From: Aradus depressus
Lineage: Eukaryota > Arthropoda > Insecta > Hemiptera > Aradidae
DNA: 64,000 nucleotides
NCBI GenBank assembly: GCA_963662175.1
Contig: OY759214.1
Location: forward strand, 77,016,037 to 77,080,036
Direction: 5' to 3'
Shown here: positions 54,206 through 64,000 of the stretch, in pieces
Layout: the number at the start of each line of letters is the position of its first letter
Position numbering within the stretch: position 1 is the first letter of the stretch
The notes under the pieces: generated by a model
Database searches by the model: none
Seen by the model: the letters and a program-made list of their open reading frames with translations, nothing else
What the model was told of the DNA's origin: nothing
Made by a program: the position numbers and the translations under genes

Positions 54206-55197
54206 TTGGTTTGTTGAGAGGGTGGTTTGTGTGGGTTGCCTCCCCGCTAGAATGTGGCTGATGTACTACCCCCACATCATTACGGGTCCTGTACCAACCC
54301 TAATTTGGTTTATTGGCCTGGCCCGCTTTATTACCTTCATATTTCCCTATCCAACAGAGGACATAATAACGAACTAACTATAGTTTTGTCTAGGTGTTTA
54401 TGTATAGAAGTCGACTCAATAAATATGTTAAAAGGAAGATTCTAATTGATAGAAGGAACAATAAACCTAAAGAACTGGTCGGTATGAAAATCGACCCTGA
54501 CACCATTCCTGCTGATTCTTATGTAAAATGACCCCCGTTTTCCCCCATCACCCACCGTTTTCGGGGGAGGCCCCCCTCCCCCCCCCCCCCCCCCCCCCCC
54601 CACCACCTATTTTTATCACTTTTTGATAATTTGGAGGGATGAAAAGGATTATTTTAGCCTTAAGTTTAAGTTCTAAAACATGAACATTTGTAGAAAGGAG
54701 GTTGATTTAGGGGGGGGGGGGGGGGGGGGGGGGGGATTTGCCTCCTCAAATTGAAAAAAAATCATTAAATTGATCGATTTTTCCGTTTTTTCGCAATTTT
54801 TTCACTTATTTTCTACATATTCCAGCCTCCATCCCCCGTCATACGCTCAAAAACGCCCCCAAATAATAAAAATATATAGCAACAGTTCGGAGGATTCACT
54901 GTATCACGCTGGTGCTCTCAATACTTCGCGCGCACAGATTTGCACAGGAATTTTCAAGTTGCCTATAGTCCTGCACTGTAATCCTTATCTTCCATCAGTA
55001 CATCTCTAGCGATCGTAGAGTCAACTTGACTATGTTCTAGCCGGGGATTCTTTGTTTCCAAGTTGTTACACAATTTATTGTGTAAAACAGTAGACATTTT
55101 TTTTTAAAATTATAACTGGAGTGCTTCTCGAAACTTTTGTAATTGCTATTTGTTTATAGGACAAAAGAAAAATTGGAGAATTGCTGTGTGTATTAAT
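54206..55197. other. Unassigned region with poly(C) and poly(G)
   Basis: C run 54575-54600 and G run 54711-54735 lie about 110 bp apart and could pair or form quadruplex structures. No gene seen. Confidence 0.45.
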
Positions 55198-55514
55198 ATA
55201 TTACATATTTAAGTATTGAACTGATTCCAGGTCTACTTTGTGAAAATTCATAATGAACAGGAAAAAGGAATATACACACACTAAGGAATATAAACTCCAC
55301 ACACTACTTGTCAATATTTTCACTATATTGGTCAAAATTACACGACTATAGTTTCGCCTGTTACGGCATCATCTCTGTTTAGTTCACTTGATGATGCCGA
55401 AACAGGCAAAACTATAGTCGTGAAATTTTGACATATATACTGAAAATATTGACAAGTAGTGTGTGGAGTTTATATTCCTTAGTGTGTGTATATTCCTTTA
55501 TCCTGTATATTACA
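55198..55514. mobile_element. Fold-back element, family E
   Basis: Arms 55256-55379 and 55385-55506 are near-perfect and the centre is only a few bases. ATATTACA at 55198-55205 and 55507-55514 is a likely (partly decayed) target duplication. A tail of about 50 bp lies on the left only. Confidence 0.75.
55383..55424 (+). ncRNA. Hammerhead-like motif, family E
   Basis: Stem I TTCAC/GTGAA (5 bp), TTGATGA (first C changed to T), T, stem II GCC/GGC, AAA (GAA in the left arm), palindrome ACTATAGT, C. The left arm (about 55336-55375, reverse) keeps GAA. Together the two arms give an almost complete consensus. Confidence 0.55.
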
Positions 55515-56069
55515 CATTATTTAAAAAAAATAAATGCTTGTCCCGGGCCATGTTAGATCCAATAATGAATACATGAAATTTCCAAAAATAAATAATTCAG
55601 TTCCTAACTAAAGTTTAGTAGAGAATAAATTATAAAATATTTCAATAGTCTGCTGTCCTATAGGGCTTTTTTCTGTTTTTTTTCCGACTTTGAAGACAGG
55701 AGGCTGTTGAGGAGTGAGGCTTCCTACAAGGAAGTCATGGGAAGCACATTGAGCTCCAACGGAGCGAAAATGGTGGGGAGATGTTGGGGTCGTTGTCGAG
55801 CTCTGAGGCACTCTAATTAGCATTTAGCCAAGTAACTCCGCCTTAGTCACAGGCAAGCGACCTCACTACATCTAGGGACAAAGAGCCTACCATCAGTCTG
55901 GAGGAAATGGAACACCGACCATGTAGGTTAGACCAGGTTGGATCAACTAGCCTGCTCAATCGTAATATGGCTGTCGCAAAAAACTGGTTTTGTATAAGAA
56001 CGTCGTCGGTGAATCATTTCCCTAGATTATCTTTGCACTACCTCTTTTATAATCATCAACATTTGACTT
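55515..56069. other. Unassigned spacer
   Basis: No gene or known repeat. Confidence 0.4.
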
Positions 56070-56725
56070 ATAGGGCCTTCTAAAACCTCATACTAAATTT
56101 TGTGTCGATAAATTTATTAAATCGGCAGTTATTAGGATTTTTGGGTTAAGTCCCCTCCCCTGAACCTCTCCTTTCCTTCGGCAGATTTTGCTAACATTTT
56201 ACAGGTTATGTCCTCATTGGGTTTTGACTTTATATATGAAATTTCAAGTAGATACATTCATTATTTCGGCAGTTATCAGGGTTTTTGAGTTGTGACCCCC
56301 TTTGATTCCTCCTTCCCTTTTGCAGGATTCAGCTGAAAATGGAAAAATGTCGTCCTTATGGGGTTCTAGTCACACATATGAAATTTCATGTCGATACATT
56401 CATTATAACGGCAGTTATTACAGTTTTTGAGTTGAGCCATCCTTCCTTTGGTTGATTTGACGTATGTGAAAGCCCTGTAGCTGCCACTTCACATATATTA
56501 CTTGCCCAGCTGTACGAAGTATAGAGGAAGTTATGTAAGCGGCCAACAATGCGATGCGGAGTTTTCAACGGAATTTCATATTTTCCGACCTAATTCCAAA
56601 TAGGTTTGTCAGGTTCTGTGTGTCTGTGAACATGATATCCCAGATAGAATAAATATATTGACACAAAATTTTATATATAAATTGTACGCCCTATAAAGAC
56701 GAATTTTCAGCGGAATCAACCAAAG
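56070..56725 (+). repeat. Repeat H, three units and hairpin end
   Basis: 'gtcgataaatttattaaatc' (56102), 'gtagatacattcattatttc' (56249) and 'gtcgatacattcattataac' (56391) mark units 142-147 bp apart. The hairpin end is at 56503-56535. This is the clearest view of the unit length. Confidence 0.75.
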
Positions 56726-57194
56726 GAAAAAAGAAAACTCACTGACGAATTTTTTTTTTTCAAGATTGGCCATCTGGCCAATGTGGGTCACATTCTATAG
56801 AAATTAGCAAAAATAAAAAAACTTAATAAAAAAACAATTTATTTAAAATAATGAAAAAATATAAATCAAAAAAAACGTTTTGTAAGGTAAGAAATATATA
56901 TTAAAAAATTAATTGTACTCAAATTAATGATAAGGATTAAATGTAAGCCAAAATGACAAAATGGCATGGTGTTAGTTATAGGTAATTGTATGTTATTGTT
57001 TTTCAGAAAATTTTAATGAATTTGAAAATGTTTATTAAAAAGACGAAATATTGTTCGAAAAATGAAAAATAAAGAATGAAAATTAATTGAGACTAAATGG
57101 CTTGATGGTTTATTCGTGAATAATACCCTAAAATAAGATGAAACAATGTCTCTAAAATAGGAAATAATTTTGTGATCTTTAACATAAAAAAATA
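56726..57194. other. Unassigned AT-rich spacer
   Basis: No gene seen. Confidence 0.4.
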
Positions 57195-57402
57195 AAATAC
57201 TACTAATCATAAACACTTAAAACAAGTCAAAAAATTTCACTATATTTATATAAAATACACAATATATTTCGCTGGTTAGAGCATTGTCAAGTGTACAGGA
57301 TACAGATAATGCTCTAACCAGCGAAATATATTGTGTATTTTATATAAATATAGTGGAATTGTTTGGCTTGTTCTAAGAGTTTTTATTCAGTAGTATTTAC
57401 AA
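57195..57402. mobile_element. Fold-back element, family F-hh
   Basis: Arms 57195-57289 and 57309-57402, near-perfect towards the centre ('aatatatttcgctggttaga' and its reverse) and diverged at the outer ends. Confidence 0.75.
57255..57296 (-). ncRNA. Hammerhead-like motif, family F-hh
   Basis: Reverse strand: stem I GTACAC/GTGTAT (6 bp), TTGACAA (two transitions from CTGANGA), T, stem II GCT/AGC with loop CTAACC, GAA, palindrome ATATAT, T. The architecture is complete but the first box has decayed. Confidence 0.5.
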
Positions 57403-57735
57403 TGAACTTCCACAAGATCTCTGGCGAAAATATCTCTAAAAATAAAATAGTTTTTTGCCACAAATAATCAACGTTAACATAGAAAATACAAATAAATCTA
57501 AAAAATAAATAAAGAAAAATAAATATATATACGTGTAAGGTTTTAGTGAGGAGACTGAGGTGGGGTGAGATAAGCGGTTTACGTCTGCTTAACTGTACAG
57601 ATGTTTGTACAGGGCTATATATCAGTCTTTGGCAGGGGAAGGTTGGTTCAGTGTCTGTTGAGGCCTCTGGTGAATAAGTGGCCGATGTGGATCGTTGGGT
57701 ACAGTGGTCAATTCTAGGTGTACACAATATACATC
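57403..57735. other. Unassigned spacer
   Basis: No gene or repeat recognised. Confidence 0.4.
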
Positions 57736-58000
57736 TCAGGGTGGCGGTAGCTCAGTGGTGGCGTGCTTGTCTATAGAGCTCAAGAACGTTGGTTACAAAC
57801 CCGGCTGAGGCTCTCATCTGGGAGATGAAAAAACCTTGAGCATACCGTACTTCGTTAAGCTAAGGTCCCGAGCCTGTACGATGTCAGGTACTCGTCAAAG
57901 ACCCCTACACTAAGTGAATAAATCAGGGTAGGCAACATTTCGTATTCTGACTGTAGAATCGGGCTCATATTCACCAGAGCGACGAGAGAACCCTGACGGA
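57736..58000 (+). mobile_element. SINE-A, diverged
   Basis: Head 'cggtagctcagtggtggcgt' and B box 'ggttacaaaccc'. Body shortened after 'gggctcatattcaccagagc'. Confidence 0.8.
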
Positions 58001-58310
58001 CAGCATCTAGAGGATCTTGAGAAAGTACAAAATCAGGACCATCTTTAACTACTGAAGAAAGTGTCGGAGATGTTGAGCTCCACAAAGGAGGCTGAGCCAC
58101 ATGAAGGGAGGGGTTCAGCTGTTTGTACAAGGCGGTCAGAGTTACCTGGGCTAAACAGAAAGAAATGTGTCCACGCGACTGGCAAACATCTAATGGAAGC
58201 GAAACACAACTGGATAGTAGAAAATCAAAATCAGTGGGGCACCAACATGAGCGCCGCCTGGTGGTGAACTCGGTAGGGGAATGAATTTTGGGATTGGTCG
58301 ATGCTTCTAT
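58001..58310. other. Unassigned, less repetitive segment
   Basis: GC content near 50% and no match to the local repeats. The reverse-strand open frame through here is assembled from SINE-A, this segment and repeat H. Confidence 0.4.
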
Positions 58311-58645
58311 AATGACTCTTATATTCAACAGTTGACTTACATAGAGACTCCTAAAACCTAATACAAATTTTGTGTCGATACATTTACTACATCGACAGTT
58401 ATTAGGGTATTTCAGTTGAGTCCCCTCCCCTGAATCTCTAGCCGATGTCGCTGAAATTTGACAGGTTATGTCCTCATATGGTTTCGACTTCAAATATGAA
58501 ATTCCATGTCGATACATTATATCGATAGGAGTGTTTGAGTTGAGCCCCAAATTATTTTTGTTCACCGGAATGGTCGGAAAACATGAAATTCCCTTCATCA
58601 AATTTCTAACCGATTACCTAACTTCCCCTATACTTCGTATAGCAG
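58311..58645 (+). repeat. Repeat H units, then reverse hairpin end
   Basis: 'ttgacttacatagagactcc' then units at 58370 and 58505, closing with 'ccgattacctaacttcccct' and 'acttcgtatagc'. Confidence 0.65.
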
Positions 58646-58941
58646 TAAAAAAAAAAAGACATGGACATAATTCAAGTAACGTAATTACTGTTTTAAATTT
58701 GAAACAGAGGAGTTTCCTTTGTAGGACGTATAAAAAGAATATAGGACTGTGTGTGTAGGGCTGGTCCTGGGTAGCACACAGTTTTATGACGGTGGCCAGA
58801 GTCAAGTGGATACCTTCACCCGGTTTTCTATAAATTTTCAATGCTCCCCCCCCCCCCCCCCCCCCCCCCCCCACCTTTATATACCAGAATATCTGAACTG
58901 TTCCTGGATGTTGTCCCTTCTCAACTATGTCTCTGACAAAA
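58646..58941. other. Spacer with 25-C run
   Basis: C run at about 58848-58872. No gene. Confidence 0.5.
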
Positions 58942-59205
58942 TGGTTAGAAGATAGAAACTATCAGGTTTTTTATCGGGGAAATGAAAAAATGTTCAGCAT
59001 GCTGTCCGGACGGGACGTTAACCGATGGTCCCGAACCTGTACAATGTCGGGTACTGGTTAATGACCCCTACCCAAGGTGAATAAAAATTTAGTGTAGGCG
59101 AAAGTGGAATGGGGCTCAAGTTCACCAGAGCGCCAAAAGAACGCTCTGGTAGTAGGCAATATGATCTCGTAGTTAAAACACAGGCATGAGTCCCAAAAAC
59201 TAATT
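58942..59205 (+). mobile_element. SINE-A, headless
   Basis: From 'atcggggaaatgaaaaaatg' to 'gcatgagtcccaaaaac'; TAATTAACTA tail. Confidence 0.75.
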
Positions 59206-59734
59206 AACTAGAAACTAAGTCATCATAAATTTCAAAAAACAAACCACTACACCGAAAGACCAAGAAAGAAAGGGGAGCAGAAGGTGAGAGGAGCACATGA
59301 GGGGAGAAGCTGGTCACCACCAGTACCCCCTAAATATTTTTGCTAAATTATAGTAGCAGGTCTCTCGGCCAGTGCCGCCTCAGTCTTCGGTAAGGACATA
59401 TATTTTTAAATATCAAATGAAAATGAGTGAACAAAAAACTTTATTCTTCCAATTGTATTTAAATTGTCTTCCTTAGGGCTCCTAAGGAAGCTTCAACGTG
59501 TAATTCTAATGCACTCCATCATCCACAAAGAAACACGATAAGTAGGGCTAATCTCTAACGGTGTTTGTCTTCCTGAGAACTTTTCAAAATTACGAGCTCC
59601 AAGAACAGTAGTTTATTTTAAAGAGTTCTTATATATTTCATTACGAATATAAATTACTTTAATTCGAAGTTTGAGTAATAAATGAGCGTCCATGAGTTCC
59701 AATTACAAACAGACAGACGCAGAAAGCGTAGGTT
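59206..59734. other. Dispersed repeat 8041-type and spacer
   Basis: 59275-59395 repeats the 'gaggggagaagctggtcacc' and 'caggtctctcggccagtgcc' block. 59400-59734 is unassigned. Confidence 0.5.
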
Positions 59735-60035
59735 GCTCAGAGTAAGCGCACTAGCTTACTGAACACAAGATCGCGATTTTGAAAGTCGGCTGAGGCCTAT
59801 AGTCTTTTATCTGGGACCTCTCAAAACCTTCCTTCGGGTGGAATGTTAAGCAATGGTCCCGAGCCTGTACGATGTCAAGTACTCGGTAAGACCCCAACCC
59901 TGTATAACTAAACCTAGGTTGGCAAAATTTAGGACTCCCACTAAAGAGTCGTGCTCATGTCCAACAGAGCGACGAAAGAGCGTTCTGGTAGTATGCGATA
60001 TAATCTCGTACTCAGCCCAGACATTGGTTACAGTA
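59735..60035 (+). mobile_element. SINE-A, diverged
   Basis: From 'taagcgcactagcttactga' through 'gagcctgtacgatgtcaagt' to 'ggttacagtaactaac'. Head decayed. Confidence 0.7.
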
Positions 60036-60385
60036 ACTAACAAAAGTTTCATTACAGAAAATAAGTAAAATTCCTGTTAGACTAGAGAAAAAGTAAGTTG
60101 AGAAACACGGACATATTGACGAAACTTATAATAAATAAATAACTTGTCAGGAAAAAATTGTTAGTCGCAGGTCATTCCGTTTTCGGGATGCATGGCATTT
60201 TGAAGCTATTTTGACTTGATTTACCCGAAAACAGTAGGCCCTATCGGAAAATTGGTTCTCACAAGAAATGTTCCTTATTAAATTTCCAACCGATTTAAAG
60301 TCCTCAGATTTGAGATAAGGTTTATACGACCAAAGTTATAGCGCCTCATAGAATGTAAAATAAATTTCCGTATGAAACATGTCAA
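60036..60385. repeat. Family D tail fragment, then repeat F fragment
   Basis: 60097-60145 ('aagttgagaaacacggacat') matches the family D tail at 53052. 60150-60370 is repeat F ('gaaatgttccttattaaatt'). Confidence 0.55.
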
Positions 60386-60733
60386 AGGTTAAGTTTTATG
60401 ACTCATGCCCAGGCTTTAACTACGAGATCAAATCGCCTACTACCAGAGCGATCTTGTGTCACTCTGGTGGACATGAGCCCGACTCTACTGTGGGAGTCCT
60501 AAATTTTGCCTACCCCAAAATGTTTATTAACCTAGGGCCTACCCCTAGGTCTTTAACGAGTACCTGACATCGTACAGGCTCTGGACCATCGCTTAACGTC
60601 CCATCCAAAGGACGGCGTACTTAAGTTTATTTTACCTCCCACATAAAATGAACTAAGGACCTCGGTCGGGTTTCGAACCCACGATCTTGAGTTCAGAAGA
60701 CAAGCACGCATACCACTGAGCTACCGGCGCTAT
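60386..60733 (-). mobile_element. SINE-A, full length
   Basis: From 'aggttaagttttatgactca' to head 'ctgagctaccggcgct'. B box in reverse 'gggtttcgaaccc'. Confidence 0.9.
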
Positions 60734-60812
60734 CAGGAAAAATGTCAAAATAATGTTAAAATTGTATCGCATAGCAACGAATTATAAAATATATTTTTAT
60801 TATTCGTAGTAG

Positions 60813-61075
60813 AGGGAGCCGGTAGCTCAGTGGTATGCATGCTTGCTTACTTGGCTCAAGATCGCAGGGTCGAAACTCCTAGTTTATTTTGTCTGAGGGG
60901 TAAGAAAAACTTAAGCATGTCGTTCTTCGGATGGGACGTTAAGCGATGATCCAGAGCCTGTATATACACAATTTAGGACTCCCATAGTAGACTCGGGCTC
61001 ATGTCCAACAGAGTGACGAAAGAGCGCTCTGGTAGTAAGCGTTATGAACTTGTAGTTAAAGCCCGGGCATCTGTC
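60813..61075 (+). mobile_element. SINE-A, internally deleted
   Basis: Head 'gccggtagctcagtggtatg', B box 'gggtcgaaact'; body skips from 'cagagcctgta' to 'tttaggactcccatagtaga'. Lies about 80 bp from the opposite-strand copy at 60386, giving an inverted pair. Confidence 0.85.
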
Positions 61076-61330
61076 CTTGGTGGGTATAAGAAAGCCACTC
61101 TCAGAATTTCACTGTACAATGTAATGTCAGTATGAAAATTTTGAGAAGGGGGAGAGAGAGTGATCTGTAAGTATGCTTGGTATAAGAAAGTCCTGTATTG
61201 GTCACATACATTTTCACTTCCCCATTTACACGAAGTATAAGGGAAGTTATGTAATCGGTAATTTATTTTCAAAAAGTAAATAAACTGAGAGTGGGGAGTT
61301 TCAATGCTGCGGCGGGTAAAGTAACCGAAC
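61076..61330. repeat. Repeat G copy and repeat H hairpin end
   Basis: 61085-61205 is a repeat G arm pair. 61212-61250 is the hairpin ('acttccccatttacacgaag'). Confidence 0.5.
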
Positions 61331-61468
61331 AAAGAAACAAAGAGTTTCATTGAAACTTTGTTACGAATAAAACATGATCTTTTTGAAAGTTATATTATTT
61401 GAAACTCAGGTTTATTGGATGAAAAATATGCATTTCAGTTCTCCATTAAATTGATTTTTTTTTTTTTT

Positions 61469-61558
61469 AACCCGGGCTTAAACTATGAGGTTATATCGCC
61501 CACTACCAGAGCTCATATCACTCTGGTGGACATGAGCCGAACTCTACAGTGGGAACCT
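61469..61558 (-). mobile_element. SINE-A fragment
   Basis: 'cccgggcttaaactatgagg' to 'gccgaactctacagtggg'. Confidence 0.65.
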
Positions 61559-62264
61559 GAGATGTAATACAAAATTTACTACTCACTAAGAAGTATTCAA
61601 AAGTCACTAATTGTAAGTCTAATATTAATTTTTAGAACAAATGGTTTCTGGAAAGAGAGCGAAAATTTAATTGATTAATTCGTCCTGGGGAGGGGGGGTG
61701 GGGGGGGGGGGGGGGTACATTACCGACGTCGTTTTTAGTTTCCAATCTCGGAGAGGAACAGGAAAAAGATCTTTCACCGAATAACGTTTACTCAAAGGAG
61801 CTCATTCTCAGATTGTTTCCAGTCAAAACACATAGCACGTTTTGGATAGAGTCCATAACCCATTAAGATTTCCTGTTTGCGTATACAGTTTCATGTCTAC
61901 AGGAGAACATAAAGTTCAAAACGGATGTGTTATAATAATTCACATTTAATGTGTGTGGATTTTGAAAGGCAACAATGGCGTGAGGTATTAACAACAAACT
62001 TGGGGTTGGATTTGGTCCAATACAAGCGTTGGCACGTAATTAGAAATAGTTTTGACAGTTGTGACTTGTTGACAGGGTTTGGTGTGAGCCAAGCCAAAAG
62101 ACAACAAAAATCCAAATCATTCAAAAACTTTTTTCCAGGAAAAAGGTACAGGATAAGAGAAATTCCCTTTTGAAAGGGAAAGCGACTGGAAAGCCATTGA
62201 GTACAAAAAGGTCTCATCAGCGACTCTCTTTACATTTTTGAGAAATTAGCGTTAAAATTTAACA
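61559..62264. other. Mostly unassigned region
   Basis: 61660-61730 holds the repeat H outer end broken by a G run (61688-61714). 61730-62260 is less repetitive with no recognised coding motif. Confidence 0.4.
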
Positions 62265-62335
62265 TTTTTATTACTTTCCCAGTTTAACGAAGTATAGGGA
62301 AAGTTATGTAATCAGTCAAAAACTCGAAAAAACAA
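62265..62335 (+). repeat. Repeat H hairpin end
   Basis: 'actttcccagtttaacgaag' to 'tatgtaatcagtcaaaaac'. Confidence 0.6.
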
Positions 62336-62362
62336 ATTCTGTGACTTTAATACGAAGATGGC

Positions 62363-62668
62363 TGATGTAGTGAGAAGTGATTATTTCAAAGGTTGTAAAA
62401 TAAACTAAAGTCTAATCTGTCACAGATTTTATTAATTCTTGCTAGCCGGCTTTCGAGGTTGCTCTCATCATCAGGCAGTATACAAAAAAAAATCATTTAG
62501 CAACAAAGAAACAGGGGGATAGGTTTGTCCAGTCTCATGTACTCCGATCTCCCAGTTGTGACTCAGATGGGGAACAGGAATAACATATCTGTCCCCATCC
62601 AGCCGGCTAGCAAAAATTAATAAAATCTATGAAAGGTGAGACTATATTTTATTTTACAACCTGTAAAA
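62363..62668. mobile_element. Fold-back element, family A, short copy
   Basis: Starts 'gtagtgagaagtgattattt' as at 18655 and ends in the reversed 'ttttacaacctgt'. The right arm lacks the hammerhead-like core: 'catccagccggctag' joins directly. Confidence 0.75.
62440..62477 (-). ncRNA. Hammerhead-like motif, family A (best copy of the family)
   Basis: Reverse strand: TGC, CTGATGA, T, GAGA-GCAA-CCTC (one A.C mismatch), GAA, palindrome AGCCGGCT, A, GCA. All core bases intact and stem I pairs over 3 bp. Confidence 0.6.
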
Positions 62669-62669
62669 T

Positions 62670-62812
62670 TCCCTAATGATTATCAGCCAAATCGACAAAA
62701 GGGACAGGGGGTTTAGGGGAGGGGGCTCAATTCGAAATCCCTAATAACTGCCGATGTAATCAATTTATCGACACAAAATGTAGAATGATGGATGGAATTA
62801 GGGAGGAGGCTT
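62670..62812 (-). repeat. Repeat H unit
   Basis: 'cctaatgattatcagccaaa' to 'taatcaatttatcgacacaa'. Confidence 0.6.
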
Positions 62813-63520
62813 AGCATAAAAACTACCCTTGTCATGAATGTATTCACATGATATTTCATATACAGAACCCCATAATGACGACACGTCTTGATTTTGAAGA
62901 GAAGAGAAGGGGGAATTAGGGAGGAGGCAGCATAAAAACTATTCTTGTCATGAATGTATTGACATGATATTTCATATCCAGAACCCCAAAATGACACATT
63001 GATTTTGAAGAGAAGGGAATTTGGGAGGAGACAGCATAAAAACTGCCCTTGTCATGATATTGACATGAAATTCCATGTCCAGAACCTATAATGACGACAC
63101 TTCTTGATTTTGAGGAGAAGGGAAGGGGGAATTAGGGAGGAGACAGCATAAAAACTACCCTTGTCATGAATGTATTGACATGATATTTCATATACAGAAC
63201 CCCATAATGACGACACTACTTGATTTTGAGGAGAAGGGAAGGGGGAATTAGGGAGGAGGCTTAGCATAAAAACTACCCTTGTCATGAATGTATTGACATG
63301 ATATTTCATATACAGAACCCCATAATGACGACACTTCTTGATTTTGAAGAGAAGAGAAGGGGGAATTAGGGAGGAGGCAGCATAAAAACTACCCTTGTCA
63401 TGAATGTATTGACATGATATTTCATATTCAGAACCCCAAAAAGACACATTGATTTTGAGGAGAAGGGAAGGGGGAATTAGGGAGGAGGCATAGCATAAAA
63501 ACTGCCCTTGTCATGAATAT
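62813..63520 (-). repeat. Seven-unit tandem array derived from repeat H
   Basis: 'gcataaaaac' starts units at 62814, 62930, 63034, 63146, 63264, 63380 and 63493 (spacing 104-118 bp). Each carries 'ccttgtcatgaatgtattga', 'atatttcatatacagaaccc' and a 'gaattagggaggagg' phrase. The units are much more alike than in other H copies, so this array expanded recently. Confidence 0.85.
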
Positions 63521-64000
63521 AATGTTACGAACATTCACTCGTAAATTCAAAACTCCGTTTCATCTATGAATTTTCAATGGAAAGTCCAGTTATCTATCGA
63601 TAGATCTTATTTTTTTTCCCCGTTTCAGAAGCGTGTGCCATTATCTTCGTTTAGTGGCGACATCAGAAATAGCGGCAGAGAACCCGGCCATGGCACACAC
63701 TGATATATAAATGAAGCAAGGATATATTGGAGAAGAGAAGGTCCGATGGTAAATGGATGAAGAGAATCGATGAGTTAGGTTTTCTGTTATGAACAGGGGA
63801 GCGATGTGATGTAATGTATTCCATATGGGGGCGGTCTGAATACCAATCCTGCCCAGGGAATATATCACGGCTCTGAGACGTGTCTCATCATCCCTATCAG
63901 AGGATACCACCAAATTCGGCTCAAGGCAGCAAAAAGGGCCTACTTCAGAAAGATCTTCACTCCAATTGCTAAAAGAACTACTTCTAGAGTTTAGAATTTT
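63521..64000. other. Unassigned end of window
   Basis: Less AT-rich and no repeat recognised. A 90-codon reverse open frame (63913-63641) has no motif I know. It could be part of something beyond the window. Confidence 0.35.

Noticed and set aside
57855..58601. 248-codon reverse open frame, the third longest in the window
   Set aside because: It runs through a SINE-A body, an unassigned segment and repeat H units in turn. The protein end ('VGVFDEYLTSYRLGTLA') is simply translated SINE-A, as seen at other SINE-A loci.
63052..63447. 131-codon reverse open frame with a repeating protein
   Set aside because: It is a translation of the seven-unit tandem array; the repeat period equals the DNA unit and other units have stops.
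63641..63913. 90-codon reverse open frame at the window end
   Set aside because: No recognised motif or splice support; kept only as unassigned.

Overview
The window looks like repeat-dense intergenic DNA from an arthropod nuclear genome, probably an insect. It is AT-rich and has no bacterial-type operons. It carries insect-type retroelements: R1-like, Jockey-like and RTE-like LINEs, Ty3-like LTR elements, a piggyBac remnant and tRNA-derived SINEs. Some SINE tails end in CCTAA units, the insect telomere motif. I recognise no intact host gene. Every coding stretch I can identify is a transposon fragment, and all assignments come from reading motifs, without database searches.

Layout. 1-8,700: SINE-A copies, a Jockey-like LINE fragment, a hairpin-ended composite repeat with internal tandem units (repeat H), SINE-B copies, an RTE-like LINE 3' end with a 12-bp target duplication, and a decayed piggyBac element with TTAA ends. 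9,286-11,310: a compound retro-insertion holding an R1-like LINE. 13,442-19,215: a fold-back element whose left arm holds a 5.1-kb LTR retrotransposon (AGTG duplication). 21,590-23,040: thirteen ~111-bp tandem monomers, followed by another R1-like LINE end. 25,400-31,000: LINE tails, SINEs and a 1.1-kb fold-back with a nested SINE. 32,240-33,560: repeat F. 34,193-39,301: a second LTR retrotransposon inside a TA microsatellite, with a tRNA-Lys primer site and an in-frame gag/integrase-tail fusion. 39,860-64,000: more fold-backs, LINE fragments, SINE-A copies, repeat H units and a seven-unit tandem array.

The most interesting signal is a hammerhead-ribozyme-like core. It recurs in nine otherwise different repeat families: CTGANGA, an extra T, a short hairpin, GAA, a palindrome running A...T, then one H base. 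In the better copies the outer flanks pair as stem I. The host repeats are mostly fold-backs. Three have exact 12-bp target duplications and a 32-45 bp tail on one side only. That combination resembles non-autonomous Penelope-like elements or retrozymes more than DNA-transposon MITEs. The 13-copy tandem array is a derivative of one of these families.

The pieces do not form a pathway. The window records repeated nesting: LTR element into fold-back, SINE into fold-back, LINE into array end, fold-back and LINE into repeat H, SINE into piggyBac.
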